31,514 nt of DNA from Ignavibacteria bacterium (GCA_030835005.1 JAUQWT010000235.1:1-31514), one strand, 5' to 3'; shown: positions 17,701-25,974, counted from the first letter of the stretch. Program-made: numbers and translations. The notes: generated from the sequence alone by a model not told the origin.

Positions 17701-17859
17701 ATACAGATTATTGGGTACTTCAGGACGGCTGTTCAAAGGATGGCTCAAAACGAACTTTTGCGGTACAACCGGCTGCGAATACATATTAAATTCAACGGAT
17801 ATTAACAGTAAAACTACTGTTAATATCCGCAAACTGATCAGCGAACTTATGATTTTCAT
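14731..17859 (-). CDS. M6-metalloprotease-like exported protein with FG-GAP repeats and type IX sorting domain; zinc motif lost
   Basis: A 1042-residue exported protein. Domains in order: signal peptide (about 1-29); M6-protease-like domain (60-540), recognised by the LGLPDLFD block at 279-286, FGLMDGQG at 297-304 and GILVWHIDE at 435-443; FG-GAP/VCBS propeller-type repeats (about 560-930), seen as DINNDGKEEIIV and DINGDNIYEVIFG; and a type A type IX sorting domain from residue 955 (YNWPNP) to the end. In active M6 enzymes LGLPDL is preceded by HExGHx. Here the three ligand or catalytic positions are Ala273, Thr274 and Ser277, so zinc binding should be lost. The gene follows porV by 4 bases. 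It is likely a type IX cargo, surface-attached or secreted, and non-proteolytic. Confidence 0.82.
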   Translation of the reverse strand: MKIISSLISLRILTVVLLLISVEFNMYSQPVVPQKFVLSHPLNSRPEVPNNLYDNQLFRSLLPETLNVYAIMVQFKPDNNPQTTGDGRFDVSSNYPDSVDAPPHDSLYFTYKLEFLKNYYYKASKGKLIINFVVLPTVRNLALEMQEYSPRRTENLQRMGNLFFDVWRSADSVVDFSGIDPSRSAFFIFHAGAGRDVDLASSGLFVGELDLPSIYMSNGTLKSLYGDTTRGYYTNEGVIIPSSCMLPEQEYRVVNTQFGDIFLELGLNGIVVATLGSHLGLPDLFDTETGRTAIGRFGLMDGQGIFSYLGVFPPEPSAWEKQYLGWVDPVIVGSNGTYTSKAASLDVNGNESVHKVLISSKEYFLVENRNRDAYGNGQTIYYVKNGVRDSINFTQDVEGFNSSDIWKLKGSITDVDELDWSLPGIKNDTANFQGGILVWHIDENVIEAKFASNTINTDREHKGVDVEEAKGSQDIGVVVPTPIGDLISDGFFVDFWYDGNHYRPANIYRNEFTPTSFPNSKSYGNFNSRVCLTSFAQISPSMTFNFQHCGNVVNINNFPRFVGIDNSGNSQPIGFDFNDNGFDEVFINISDTLFGFRDNGLSIRVDRPNGFLKDSASQFVVGKLNYNISGQNKFVVGVSGNRLNLISFNIDSATAAPVVFNFNSPGVFTSPHLLLKSVSQPDTLSNRIYIGMQNGKIARFGLDNQSFRFDSVSNRKVVSLSYASVGTVPPIYSFITDEFKYFASAHPFYELVLEEKTHQVKISNDNKILRIGTNGDTVISNNLGISTIYSSPTICDINNDGKEEIIVSADNKIFAINNYGVVLDNFPLSIPNISSITSGIAVADINGDNIYEVIFGTGDGRVYAYSINGQVVEGFPLATGSKVVSTPAIINSGGNFGLVVYSQDGYLYGYKTPWAYDSAKIYWKNFLRDSEHLNVGSRKTTGNSATGPCLPKEKVYNWPNPAYGKTTAIRYYLGGDASAVNIKIMDLSGELVTTLSGSNNKGFDNEVQWDISAVQSGIYVAIVELTGGNCGETASIKIAVVK

Positions 17860-17863
17860 TTAA

Positions 17864-19006
17864 TTATTTCTGGGGTTGTTCTTCGGTTTTCTTTTCCTCA
17901 GGCTTTTTAGTGGTAACTTCCTGTGCTCCGAAATTCACTGAAAGAGTAAATCTTAAAGTATTTGCCAGCGGGTGGTTCTCTTCAATTGTATTAATGTAAC
18001 TAAAATCAAATCCGTACATACTGTATCTTATGCTGGCTCCAAGAGTAATGAATTTTCTTTTTCCTTTGTCCGGATCTTCATAAAAGAAACCGCCCCTTAA
18101 ACCAATAAGCTTCGGATTCCCGTACCAGTATTCAGCGCCAACTGAGGACTGAATGGACTTCATTACTTCGTTAAACCCGCCGCCAAAAGATGTAAATATT
18201 CCTTTGTAAACCGGATCAGACTCTCCGCCTTCTCTTCTTTTTACAAGAAGTTTGGCAAAATCTGCAGTAACTGTCAGATTATTAAACTCACTCTGATAAA
18301 CATCATATGCAAACCCAAGCCTGAGATTTGTTGGTAACGGATCTGCCTGCTGATTATCAACGTAGGTTACTTTGGGTCCGATGTTTGAAAGGTTGATCCC
18401 GATACCAAGTTTATTGTTGATGAACTTGAGTTTAGTTTTCGAAGGTTTCCACAGCATTGAAAGATCAAAACTAAGATCATAAGCAGTACCTGTACCCTGT
18501 TCACCTGCAACCGGGTCAACTGCAAGACGGCTGTATATGAACCTGGTTACAACACCAACTCCAAGATCTCTTGTTACTTTAGTGCCGTACCCAACAGCAA
18601 GCGCTCCGTCAAAAGCCTGGTAGTCGCCGATCTCATTTCCGAATTCATCAGTCTTAATGATCTTACCGATATTCAAATAAGTGATACTGACACCGATGGT
18701 TCCTTTCAATTTTTTCATGTAGTACTTACCTGCAAGGTAGTCGTAAAACAGATCAGAAAGTCCGAGACCCGGAAGCCATGGTGAATGCGTTATAGAAACC
18801 TGATTGCCCCTCTGGAAACCAAGTCCTGCCGGATTCCAAAACATCGCAGAGGCATCGTTAACCATACCGGTTCCGGTTTCACCCATTCCTGCATTCAAAG
18901 AATTTGGCCCTATTAAAAGAAAGGGAACTGCTGACTCACCCTGTGCAAAGATCTTTCCAGATAGCGCAACAAAAGCAATAAGCATGCACATTTTTATTTT
19001 AAACAT
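17864..19006 (-). CDS. porV: Type IX secretion outer-membrane protein PorV
   Basis: PorV is the outer-membrane barrel that receives cargo from the type IX translocon and presents it to the PorU sortase. The 380-residue chain has a signal peptide (1-21, cleavage before QGESAV). The family-typical segment DASAMFWNPAGL is at 51-62, and FadL-like barrel strands run to about residue 360. It ends in a Lys/Glu-rich tail (about 365-380), which is unusual for a barrel. A strong AGGAGG site is 9 bases before the ATG. Its place directly after porU is the classical arrangement. A PorQ paralogue is the main alternative, but the porU context favours PorV. Confidence 0.85.
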   Translation of the reverse strand: MFKIKMCMLIAFVALSGKIFAQGESAVPFLLIGPNSLNAGMGETGTGMVNDASAMFWNPAGLGFQRGNQVSITHSPWLPGLGLSDLFYDYLAGKYYMKKLKGTIGVSITYLNIGKIIKTDEFGNEIGDYQAFDGALAVGYGTKVTRDLGVGVVTRFIYSRLAVDPVAGEQGTGTAYDLSFDLSMLWKPSKTKLKFINNKLGIGINLSNIGPKVTYVDNQQADPLPTNLRLGFAYDVYQSEFNNLTVTADFAKLLVKRREGGESDPVYKGIFTSFGGGFNEVMKSIQSSVGAEYWYGNPKLIGLRGGFFYEDPDKGKRKFITLGASIRYSMYGFDFSYINTIEENHPLANTLRFTLSVNFGAQEVTTKKPEEKKTEEQPQK

Positions 19007-19015
19007 CTAAATATT

Positions 19016-19021
19016 CCTCCT
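19016..19021 (-). promoter_or_regulatory. Shine-Dalgarno site of porV
   Basis: AGGAGG on the minus strand, 9 bases upstream of the ATG at 19006. It is one of the few strong ribosome-binding sites in the window and shows that this genome uses Shine-Dalgarno initiation for some genes, unlike most Bacteroidia. Confidence 0.7.
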
Positions 19022-19044
19022 GAATATATTATTTTTTTCAATTT

Positions 19045-22000
19045 CTACTTCAAAACTGCTAATTTACCGGTATTTGTAACAGATGAACCTTCGGCAGATT
19101 CGACGACTAACCTGTAAATATAAACACCATTTCCCAATGTTTCACCATCTTCATCTTTCCCATCCCAATTGATCATAACGAATTTATCTGCAATATTCTG
19201 CCTCTCAATCTGCTTTATCAGCCTGCCGGCAACAGTATAAACTTTTATTTTGACGTTTATGCTGCTTGGGTAATTATGCTGAAATGTAAAAGCAGTATTA
19301 TCTTTAAACGGGTTCGGATAATTATATATATTTGTTACCTGAAGAACTCCCCCGCTGGAAACGTCAAATTCGATCGTGCCTTCCGAAGAGTTATTATAAG
19401 TATCCCATGCCTTCAATTTCAAAGTATGTTTCCCCAGAGAAATATTAGCAAAATCAAACTCTATCGTGCCTGAAGTATAAGTAGTATCGCTGTTATAAAA
19501 ATTGGTGAAGTCATACTTATTACTTTCATTGCCGTCCAGAACACCTTCAAGCTTGTGCCCGATCGTCCCGGTAGTGTTGATTCCGGATTCGTCCGAAAGA
19601 TCTGCAATGAATTTGAAATTCTCATTTACCACATCTCCGGTCCTGAAGTTCCTTGTATTAAGATACATACTGATTCTGGGCCCCGTAGAATCAATTGTAG
19701 CGTTGGGATTAACTCCGCCAACTATGAAACTTCTGTTTATACCGGCACCATCATACTGGTTATTGAAAAAATAATTAATCAATCTGCCGGGCTGATTTCT
19801 GTATGAAATATCTTTAGGCACAATAAACTCGGCTGTCCATTTGCCGTTAACAACATTCTGAGTACCTGCATATATTATTCCGCCGTTTAACCTGAAGTTA
19901 TGTGCAGGTATTGGCGGATTGCAGTCTTCAACCAATATGATCTGTTTGTCAACATCATACAGTTTCAGCACCAGTTTGCCGTTATACCCGCTCCACAAAG
20001 TTGAATCAGGATTCAATATAGAACCATGTATCTTAATTCGGCTTAGCGCCTGCATAGTATCACCCTGCAGCCCGCTGATGCTATCAACATGAGATCTAAA
20101 GCGCGGTATCTGAACCCTTGCCGAAGGATCACACATTAAGATATACTTGGCAGAATTATCATCATACGGGTTTATCTGCAGCTTTGCATTCAGCATACCA
20201 GTTCCAAACCTTTTTTGCAGCAGAAGCGTATCTCTGGGAATATAAAGATTATCAAATACAACATACATAAGCGCTGCATTCCCCGAAGCATAAACCGGCC
20301 TTGAGGCTGCCAGGGTACCTATAGCTCCTTTGCTGTAAGCCATCATGAAAAGCTCTCCTGCACTTGGATTAGCCGGATTATCAAATTTGCTCATATCGCA
20401 GCTGGCAATAGATACAAACGGGTATCGGTTTCTGTTATTTATCTGGCTGATGATATTATCTTTTTCCAGTACATATTCATGTGCCCAAACGTCCGGGCTT
20501 CCGTGGCCTGTATAATGAATATTCAGAACTCCTTCTGACCAGTACTTTGCTATATCAGAATTAACCTGCGGCTTTCTCCGTCCCTGAGGAGTTATGACTG
20601 TGGGATAAGTAACAAGAAAAACTTTGATCTTATCTATGAACGGCGGTGAATGATCTTCTGCCAGTGATTCGCACTGGGCTAAATGAAATATTCCTTCACA
20701 GCCGGGTGCAGTGGTTTTTTCATCGTCTGCAACAAAAAGCATCCTGTTCTTCCAGTATCCGTTATTTTCGCCATTTTCGTAAGCGTCAAGTTTATCAAGG
20801 TATGCATTTACATCCGGCAAAGAGTTTGCAGGAATTCTTCCTACTGCAAGATCGGGTTTGTCTATAAGATAAGTCCCGTCAACAACATTCACAAAATAAT
20901 CGTCTGAGGTTAACCCGGCAACCTGGTGAATAACGGGGCTAGTCAGCTCCCAAGCAGGAACATAATTGCCGCCGGGGTAAAGCAAATTCTTGTAATCAAA
21001 ACCTCCGTCACCCATAAGGCAAACATAAACCGGTTTTTCCGTCCAGTTATCATATGCGTACTTAACAAAATCTCTGATAGCTACAGCGTCCAGTAATCCT
21101 CCCGAAAACTCATTATAGATCTGCTCAGTTGTTACAACAAGTGTTTTAAGATAGTTTGGGTCTGAAGCTCCGCCCTGTTCTCTTTTGTTTTTTAATCTAT
21201 CGGCTGCAGAAACAAAATCTTTGTGTGTGATAATGATAAAGCTTGCGCCATCTGAAATACCGTGCAGATTCTGGTTCGAAATTCTTGAGGAAATACCTGT
21301 AGGAGCTTTATAACCGCTCTGACCGATGACATAAAACCTGCTTAATCTTCCACGTGTTTCTGTTTTTTGGAACTTAACATTCGATGAGTTCACGCTTATT
21401 GGCTGAATTATCCTGACACTTTTATGAACTGATGCATCAAATACTTTTATATCATTATTGGAAAACGAAGAAACGTTGTACTCAACTGTTCCGCTTGTAT
21501 CCGGAGAGTCAAAAGCCAGATAATCGTTTGATGCGGAGTTCAGCCTTCTTTTATACACTATTTCATACCAGTCAAGATATCCCTCTCCTTCGCTTAATGT
21601 TGAAAAGAATCTTGATCTTAATTTTACCTGTTCTCCGTTTGTTTTTTGTGACTGGTTAATGGTAATGGGATATGTCTCTGTAGAGATCCATTCATTAAAA
21701 CCAGGATAGACAACACTGAGCGGAAATTGAAATTCCGACATATTTGAATATTCATCTTTTACAAGGAAGTAGTTGCTTTGTGTGGGTCCGCCAGGCTGCT
21801 GTACGGTTCTTGAGGCAAGCTTAACGTTGAACAAAATATCGGTTCCGTTTTCAAGTCCGGGCAAACTTGTATTCCATTCAAAAGATTGCCCTGTGCTTTT
21901 CCTTTCACTGAGCCACAAATTACCTTCATTAATAAGGTTGCTTATTTCAGGCTCAAAGAACATTTTTTCATAGAATGAACTTTGGATGATTGGATTTCCG

Positions 22001-23241
22001 CTTTGTTCCGAAGGAACAAACTGCATCCTGGTACCATTACCAGATGTATTGAGGCAAATCCAATAGTAATTTGCCCTGCTGTAAACGTTCAAATAATGGC
22101 TGTATTTACGGGCAGTTGTGTCGTAACTCCAGTTATTTACAGCTTTGCCGTAAAAAAGAATATAATCATTGTTATCAAAGCTGCCGTCGTTTTCACCCTC
22201 AATATATACGGCAAGTTCTTCCAGGTCCTGCGGCCTTTCAGGCGCAATTCTATCAGGCAGCATGGTGCCGCCATTACCATACATTTTTATAGTTCTTGGA
22301 TCAACGCCGGAAAGATTTATCCCTGCTCCTTCAAGAAATCCTTTTGTGATCCTGTAGATCCCGTCGCTTGTTCCATTGCTGCTGTTATCTTTAACTTCAA
22401 TTTTGTACCAGTCGCCTATATTCAGCGCACTATTAACTACAACATTATCGCGATAGGTATTCTTTAACTTAGGGCTAACCCAATTTATTGCGTTTGAAGA
22501 ATTTATCGCAGCATTAGAAAGAAGAGATATCTCTTCTTTGCTTCTTGGCCTGTTAAGCTGGGCGGGTACTTCACCAAAATTAATTCTTATCCTGATCCTC
22601 GTGTAAAGCTTCATAGTTCTTGTTAATGGGTTATACTGGCAAGGATAAATAACCAGGCTTCCCATAGTAATATCTCTGAACGGGCCTACATCAGCAAGCC
22701 TCACAGTTTCTTCAGGCAAGTATTTATTCTGGCTATACTCGGCATTCTTATTATAGGTATAATAAATATTCTCAAAGCTTCTGACATTAGGATTGAAAAC
22801 ATTCATTTGGGGAATAGGAGCAATGTTTACATTTTGCTCTTCCTTAACATCATAATCAATAATCTGAACTGAATTATTCTTATCCGATGGGAACATAATT
22901 GCAAAACTTCTATGCCTTAAATCCGGACTTCCGGCCTGTGTAATATTTTTCTCCAGTCCACGCTGAAATGTGTAAACGGAAAGCCTCTCGCCGTTAAACT
23001 CAATATCTTCTTTTGTCAATCCGTCCGGGTAATATTCAAGCTCTATATAGCTCGAGTTAGAACTGATTATTCTGTAATCAGGCTTTTGTTCATTAAACAA
23101 GTAATCCCCTATATCCGGATTCCTGTCAGTTGATTTAACAGTATTTCTGATATTATCAGATGTCCTCTCATTATTCTGAGAGAATGAAATTGCACCGAAA
23201 AAGGCTATAAAAGCGATCAGGGAATATTTTAATGCTTTCAT
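19045..23241 (-). CDS. porU: Type IX secretion sortase PorU (gingipain-like C25 family)
   Basis: PorU cleaves the sorting domain of type IX cargo at the cell surface and attaches the cargo to anionic lipopolysaccharide. Counting from the ATG at 23241 the protein has 1398 residues: signal peptide (about 1-21), N-terminal beta domains (to about 640), the C25 caspase-like domain (about 660-1040) and C-terminal Ig-like and sorting-type domains (NYPNPF near 1307). The catalytic dyad is His913 in HYTGHGS and Cys948 in SIASCD, both intact. An in-frame TTG at 23250 would add three residues; the ATG gives a cleaner signal peptide. porV follows after 38 bases. The leader carries a promoter and a terminator-like hairpin. 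Confidence 0.87.
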   Translation of the reverse strand: MKALKYSLIAFIAFFGAISFSQNNERTSDNIRNTVKSTDRNPDIGDYLFNEQKPDYRIISSNSSYIELEYYPDGLTKEDIEFNGERLSVYTFQRGLEKNITQAGSPDLRHRSFAIMFPSDKNNSVQIIDYDVKEEQNVNIAPIPQMNVFNPNVRSFENIYYTYNKNAEYSQNKYLPEETVRLADVGPFRDITMGSLVIYPCQYNPLTRTMKLYTRIRIRINFGEVPAQLNRPRSKEEISLLSNAAINSSNAINWVSPKLKNTYRDNVVVNSALNIGDWYKIEVKDNSSNGTSDGIYRITKGFLEGAGINLSGVDPRTIKMYGNGGTMLPDRIAPERPQDLEELAVYIEGENDGSFDNNDYILFYGKAVNNWSYDTTARKYSHYLNVYSRANYYWICLNTSGNGTRMQFVPSEQSGNPIIQSSFYEKMFFEPEISNLINEGNLWLSERKSTGQSFEWNTSLPGLENGTDILFNVKLASRTVQQPGGPTQSNYFLVKDEYSNMSEFQFPLSVVYPGFNEWISTETYPITINQSQKTNGEQVKLRSRFFSTLSEGEGYLDWYEIVYKRRLNSASNDYLAFDSPDTSGTVEYNVSSFSNNDIKVFDASVHKSVRIIQPISVNSSNVKFQKTETRGRLSRFYVIGQSGYKAPTGISSRISNQNLHGISDGASFIIITHKDFVSAADRLKNKREQGGASDPNYLKTLVVTTEQIYNEFSGGLLDAVAIRDFVKYAYDNWTEKPVYVCLMGDGGFDYKNLLYPGGNYVPAWELTSPVIHQVAGLTSDDYFVNVVDGTYLIDKPDLAVGRIPANSLPDVNAYLDKLDAYENGENNGYWKNRMLFVADDEKTTAPGCEGIFHLAQCESLAEDHSPPFIDKIKVFLVTYPTVITPQGRRKPQVNSDIAKYWSEGVLNIHYTGHGSPDVWAHEYVLEKDNIISQINNRNRYPFVSIASCDMSKFDNPANPSAGELFMMAYSKGAIGTLAASRPVYASGNAALMYVVFDNLYIPRDTLLLQKRFGTGMLNAKLQINPYDDNSAKYILMCDPSARVQIPRFRSHVDSISGLQGDTMQALSRIKIHGSILNPDSTLWSGYNGKLVLKLYDVDKQIILVEDCNPPIPAHNFRLNGGIIYAGTQNVVNGKWTAEFIVPKDISYRNQPGRLINYFFNNQYDGAGINRSFIVGGVNPNATIDSTGPRISMYLNTRNFRTGDVVNENFKFIADLSDESGINTTGTIGHKLEGVLDGNESNKYDFTNFYNSDTTYTSGTIEFDFANISLGKHTLKLKAWDTYNNSSEGTIEFDVSSGGVLQVTNIYNYPNPFKDNTAFTFQHNYPSSINVKIKVYTVAGRLIKQIERQNIADKFVMINWDGKDEDGETLGNGVYIYRLVVESAEGSSVTNTGKLAVLK

Positions 23242-23269
23242 TATTTTCAAATAATTTTAGGTTAAAAAT

Positions 23270-23308
23270 AAAAAAACCGAAATTGAAACATATAATTGTT
23301 CAATTCGG
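23270..23308 (-). terminator. Terminator-like hairpin in the porU leader
   Basis: On the minus strand CCGAATTGAAC (23308-23298) pairs with GTTTCAATTTCGG (23289-23277), giving 11 pairs with two single-base bulges, and is followed by seven T residues (23276-23270). It ends 28 bases before the porU ATG and lies downstream of the porU promoter. It is either an attenuator for porUV or a terminator for read-through from the GT9 gene 180 bases upstream. Confidence 0.6.
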
Positions 23309-23412
23309 CTCTATAAACTCAATTGCAGACTTATTGCTAAAGGCATCCGTTTTATAAAACCGAAATTAAAACCCTTAACAATTAATCTATAATTTTGTCC
23401 TCTTTCTAAAGC

Positions 23413-23441
23413 AATATATATTTAGAAGTAAGAAATGTCAA
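23413..23441 (-). promoter_or_regulatory. Sigma70-type promoter of the porU-porV unit
   Basis: On the minus strand TTGACA (23441-23436), a 17-base spacer and TATATT (23418-23413), followed by G. This is the best promoter match in the window. Transcription from about 23406 would give a leader of about 165 bases before the porU ATG. The leader contains the terminator-like hairpin and a 12-base AT palindrome (23349-23360). Confidence 0.68.
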
Positions 23442-23490
23442 GACAAAATCATTTTGAATAGTGCCAAAAATTGAATTAAATCGTAATATT

Positions 23491-24591
23491 TTAAACACTT
23501 AAAAGGGCTATACTGGTTTCAAATACCTGATCAATACTAATGTTATTGATGTTCGCATTAGCGGATTGAATTGAAACCTTCTTTTCACCAATTATGCCCC
23601 ATTCCCATGCATTTGTTGGCCCGAAAAGCCCTATTTGCGGAATATCAAATCCTGAAGCCATGTGCATTATACCGGTATCATTTGAAATAAATAATGATAA
23701 TTTGCTGATTATTGCAGCATTTTCAAGAATGCTTACAGATGAATCTGCGATCTTAAGTTCTACTTTTCCTTTCAACAGATTTTCAAGTTCTGAAATATAT
23801 TTTTCATCTGAGGGGCCATTAGAAATAAAAAAGTAAGGATCATATTTTTCCTTCAATCTCTTAGCCAGCCCGGCATAATTTTCAGGAGCCCATACATTCT
23901 GCTGCTTTCCTGCCCCTGAGTGAAACCCGATTATTGGTCTGCCTTTATCGGGATAGTTTTCAGCAAGAAAATTGTCAGCAAATCTGCTGCAATGAGGGTT
24001 TATATTTATTTGAATTAATCTGTGAGTTGGATTTATATTTAGCTGCTTTATAACATCAAGATTACGATCCACCTGGTGAACTTTCCCGAGGTCCCAGTTG
24101 AAATCATTTTTAACGTTCAGAAGATAACCGGTTTTGTTAATTGAGTAGTCTTTCGATCTTACACCCGCTCTGAATCTTGAATTCGAATAATAAGCAAACA
24201 GGTGATTGGTCGCGGAAAAAACCACCGGTGATGGCACTATGGCAAGATCAGGTTTTCTGTCTTTCAGACTTTTAGCAATATTTAAAAAACTTTCAAATCC
24301 GTATTCATAATATATTACTTCGTCAACCGGTGATTTGTTATTTTCGAATATCCTCTTAAAATTTGTTGAGTCTTTTGTGATAAGTGTAATATGGGCTCCC
24401 GGGTAGAAATCCCTGACTGAATACATCATAGGCAGAGAACAAAGCATGTCCCCCATCTGGTGTCGCACTATAATTACGATAGTCTTAACATTACTGTGGT
24501 CTAATGTAAGAGGATCAACATCCTTTTCCAACACGAAGCCCTTGAATATTTTTATTGCTGCATTTCTTAATAATTTCCCAATATTACTCAA
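23491..24591 (-). CDS. Family 9 glycosyltransferase (heptosyltransferase-like)
   Basis: A 366-residue GT9 protein related to ADP-heptose:LPS heptosyltransferases, which act on the cytoplasmic face of the inner membrane. The N-terminal domain shows RHQMGDMLCSLP at 43-54. The C-terminal nucleotide-sugar domain shows GFHSGAGKQQNVWAPENYAGL and later SNDTGIMHMASG followed by GLFGPTN, the family's donor-binding loops. The exact sugar is not deducible. The start is TTG at 24591, 21 bases after the stop of the 59-codon gene; the next Met is at residue 47, inside the fold. It is probably the last gene of the folB-folK-kinase unit. Confidence 0.86.
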   Translation of the reverse strand: MSNIGKLLRNAAIKIFKGFVLEKDVDPLTLDHSNVKTIVIIVRHQMGDMLCSLPMMYSVRDFYPGAHITLITKDSTNFKRIFENNKSPVDEVIYYEYGFESFLNIAKSLKDRKPDLAIVPSPVVFSATNHLFAYYSNSRFRAGVRSKDYSINKTGYLLNVKNDFNWDLGKVHQVDRNLDVIKQLNINPTHRLIQININPHCSRFADNFLAENYPDKGRPIIGFHSGAGKQQNVWAPENYAGLAKRLKEKYDPYFFISNGPSDEKYISELENLLKGKVELKIADSSVSILENAAIISKLSLFISNDTGIMHMASGFDIPQIGLFGPTNAWEWGIIGEKKVSIQSANANINNISIDQVFETSIALLSV

Positions 24592-24612
24592 TTTATCTTG
24601 ATTTGCCTCTAT

Positions 24613-24792
24613 TCAGTCTTTTTTGATTTCCCTGAATTCAGCATCCTGTACCTGGTCTAAATTGTAAGTACGGTGCGGTTTTTCTTCCTTGTGAGGAGGA
24701 TTAACAGATGACCTGTTTATTATATTTCTGAGCACGCTTCTGATTATCAGGTAGGCAAGATAGATCAATATTGCAATTATTACGTAGCGCAT
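24613..24792 (-). CDS. Small single-pass membrane protein, 59 residues
   Basis: A short gene starting ATG at 24792-24790 that shares one base with the kinase stop (TAATG) and ends TGA at 24613. The product has one membrane helix (residues 3-20, starting MRYVIIAILIYLAYLI) and a basic stretch (Arg19, Arg22, Arg27). A polar linker follows, then an acidic-aromatic tail, VQDAEFREIKKD. The helix followed by a short D-x-E-F-x-E-I tail resembles small unnamed Bacteroidota membrane proteins such as the DUF4834 type; that link is tentative. Coupled translation with the kinase and the 21-base spacing to GT9 support it being real. Confidence 0.7.
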   Translation of the reverse strand: MRYVIIAILIYLAYLIIRSVLRNIINRSSVNPPHKEEKPHRTYNLDQVQDAEFREIKKD

Positions 24793-25466
24793 TACTCAGC
24801 CGCTTTCCTTAAAGAAGGATTGTAGTATTTAACTGCAGTCTGGTCATTCTTAAATATTTCCTCAACAAGTCTGTCAAAATCAAGAGGATTATTAACAAAA
24901 TCAGTTTCTTCACAATTCACTATCATCAGCTTCGAGGACTTATATCTTGAGAAGAAATAGTTATAAGCATCGTTTAGATTATCAATATATTCTTCACTTA
25001 TTTCTTTTTCAATATCCCTGCTTCTTTTGCTGATATTAGACATCAGCCTTTCCACTGTTGACTGGAGGTATATAACAAGATCAGGAACAACTACGTTTCT
25101 ATCAAGTCCCTGTACAACCTGCTCATATATTTTAAGTTCATCATCGCTCAAATTCAAGTAAGCAAAGATCTTATCTTTTTCAAATATATAATCGCTAACA
25201 ATATAATTCTGGAACAAGTCTTTCTGGTGAAGCTCCTGCAGCTGTGTATATCTTTCCAGCAAAAAGAACATTTGAGTTCTGAACGCATAATCTCCCGGCC
25301 GGATATAGAATTTTTCGAGGAAAGGATTATCTTCAAAATTCTCCAGTATGAGCTTTGCATTCAGCCTTTCTGAAAGCATTGAGGCAACAGAGGTTTTCCC
25401 TGCCCCTATCACACCCTCTACGGCAATGTAGCTTAACTGCGGATTATTTAAGTTGTTCCCGTTCAA
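24792..25466 (-). CDS. Deoxynucleoside kinase (dCK/dGK type)
   Basis: A 224-residue deoxynucleoside kinase that would phosphorylate deoxyadenosine, deoxyguanosine or deoxycytidine for dNTP salvage. The P-loop GVIGAGKTS is at 18-26, the substrate-binding SDYIFEKDKIFA segment follows near residue 90, and the lid with basic residues is at SKRSRDIEKE. The start is TTG at 25466, in a TTGA overlap with the folK stop; starting later would cut into the P-loop strand. The folB-folK-kinase order is common in this phylum. Which nucleoside is preferred cannot be told. The C-terminal 20 residues are a basic extension. Confidence 0.88.
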   Translation of the reverse strand: MNGNNLNNPQLSYIAVEGVIGAGKTSVASMLSERLNAKLILENFEDNPFLEKFYIRPGDYAFRTQMFFLLERYTQLQELHQKDLFQNYIVSDYIFEKDKIFAYLNLSDDELKIYEQVVQGLDRNVVVPDLVIYLQSTVERLMSNISKRSRDIEKEISEEYIDNLNDAYNYFFSRYKSSKLMIVNCEETDFVNNPLDFDRLVEEIFKNDQTAVKYYNPSLRKAAE

Positions 25467-25960
25467 TTTTTATGTTTATACAGCTTTACTTTACATTTGT
25501 CACTGGAATTTTTGAGAAGATACTCAATGCTCCTGCCGCAAGTGGGATGGATATATCCCGGCATTACTTCAACAAGTGGTCTTAATACAAAATTCCTGCC
25601 GGTAATCATGGGATGCGGTATTTCCAATTTGCTGCTTTTAAAAATTAGATCTGAAAAGAATAAGATATCAATATCAATTTCTCGAGCCCGCCATTTTCCC
25701 CTGTAAATCCTGCCCAATTTCAATTCGGTTCTCCTGATCAATTCTGCAAGTTCTTTTGGCGTCAACCTGCATAGGAATACGGCTGTACAATTTAGAAAAT
25801 TGTTTTGCCCGGCAAAACCCCATGGTTCGGTTTCATATATTGATGAAAGAGTAAGCAAATTAAGATCTCTATTGAGAGATAAGTCCCTAACTGCTTTTTT
25901 AATGTTATTTATTCTGGATCCAAAATTTGAGCCAAAACCCAATACTGCCTTATTTAACAT
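25463..25960 (-). CDS. folK: HPPK, 2-amino-4-hydroxy-6-hydroxymethyldihydropteridine pyrophosphokinase
   Basis: FolK moves pyrophosphate from ATP to 6-hydroxymethyl-7,8-dihydropterin, the step before dihydropteroate synthase in folate synthesis. From the ATG at 25960 it has 165 residues, the normal length. Motifs: LGFGSN at 7-12; YETEPWG near 42-48; the magnesium pair Asp96 and Asp98 in REIDIDIL; and PHPMITGRNFVLRPL at 115-129. A GTG at 25966 would add two residues, but an AGGA stretch is spaced better for the ATG. It follows folB by 14 bases and overlaps the kinase gene by 4, so consecutive folate steps are co-expressed. Confidence 0.92.
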   Translation of the reverse strand: MLNKAVLGFGSNFGSRINNIKKAVRDLSLNRDLNLLTLSSIYETEPWGFAGQNNFLNCTAVFLCRLTPKELAELIRRTELKLGRIYRGKWRAREIDIDILFFSDLIFKSSKLEIPHPMITGRNFVLRPLVEVMPGYIHPTCGRSIEYLLKNSSDKCKVKLYKHKN

Positions 25961-25974
25961 TAACACAGTTCCTG

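Noticed and set aside
21982..22467. 161-codon plus-strand open frame opposite porU
   Set aside because: Antisense shadow of a conserved sortase gene with no domain, promoter or ribosome-binding site.
23390..23397. TAATTTTG resembling a Bacteroidota promoter on the plus strand
   Set aside because: No plus-strand gene follows and no upstream element is found; probably chance in AT-rich sequence.
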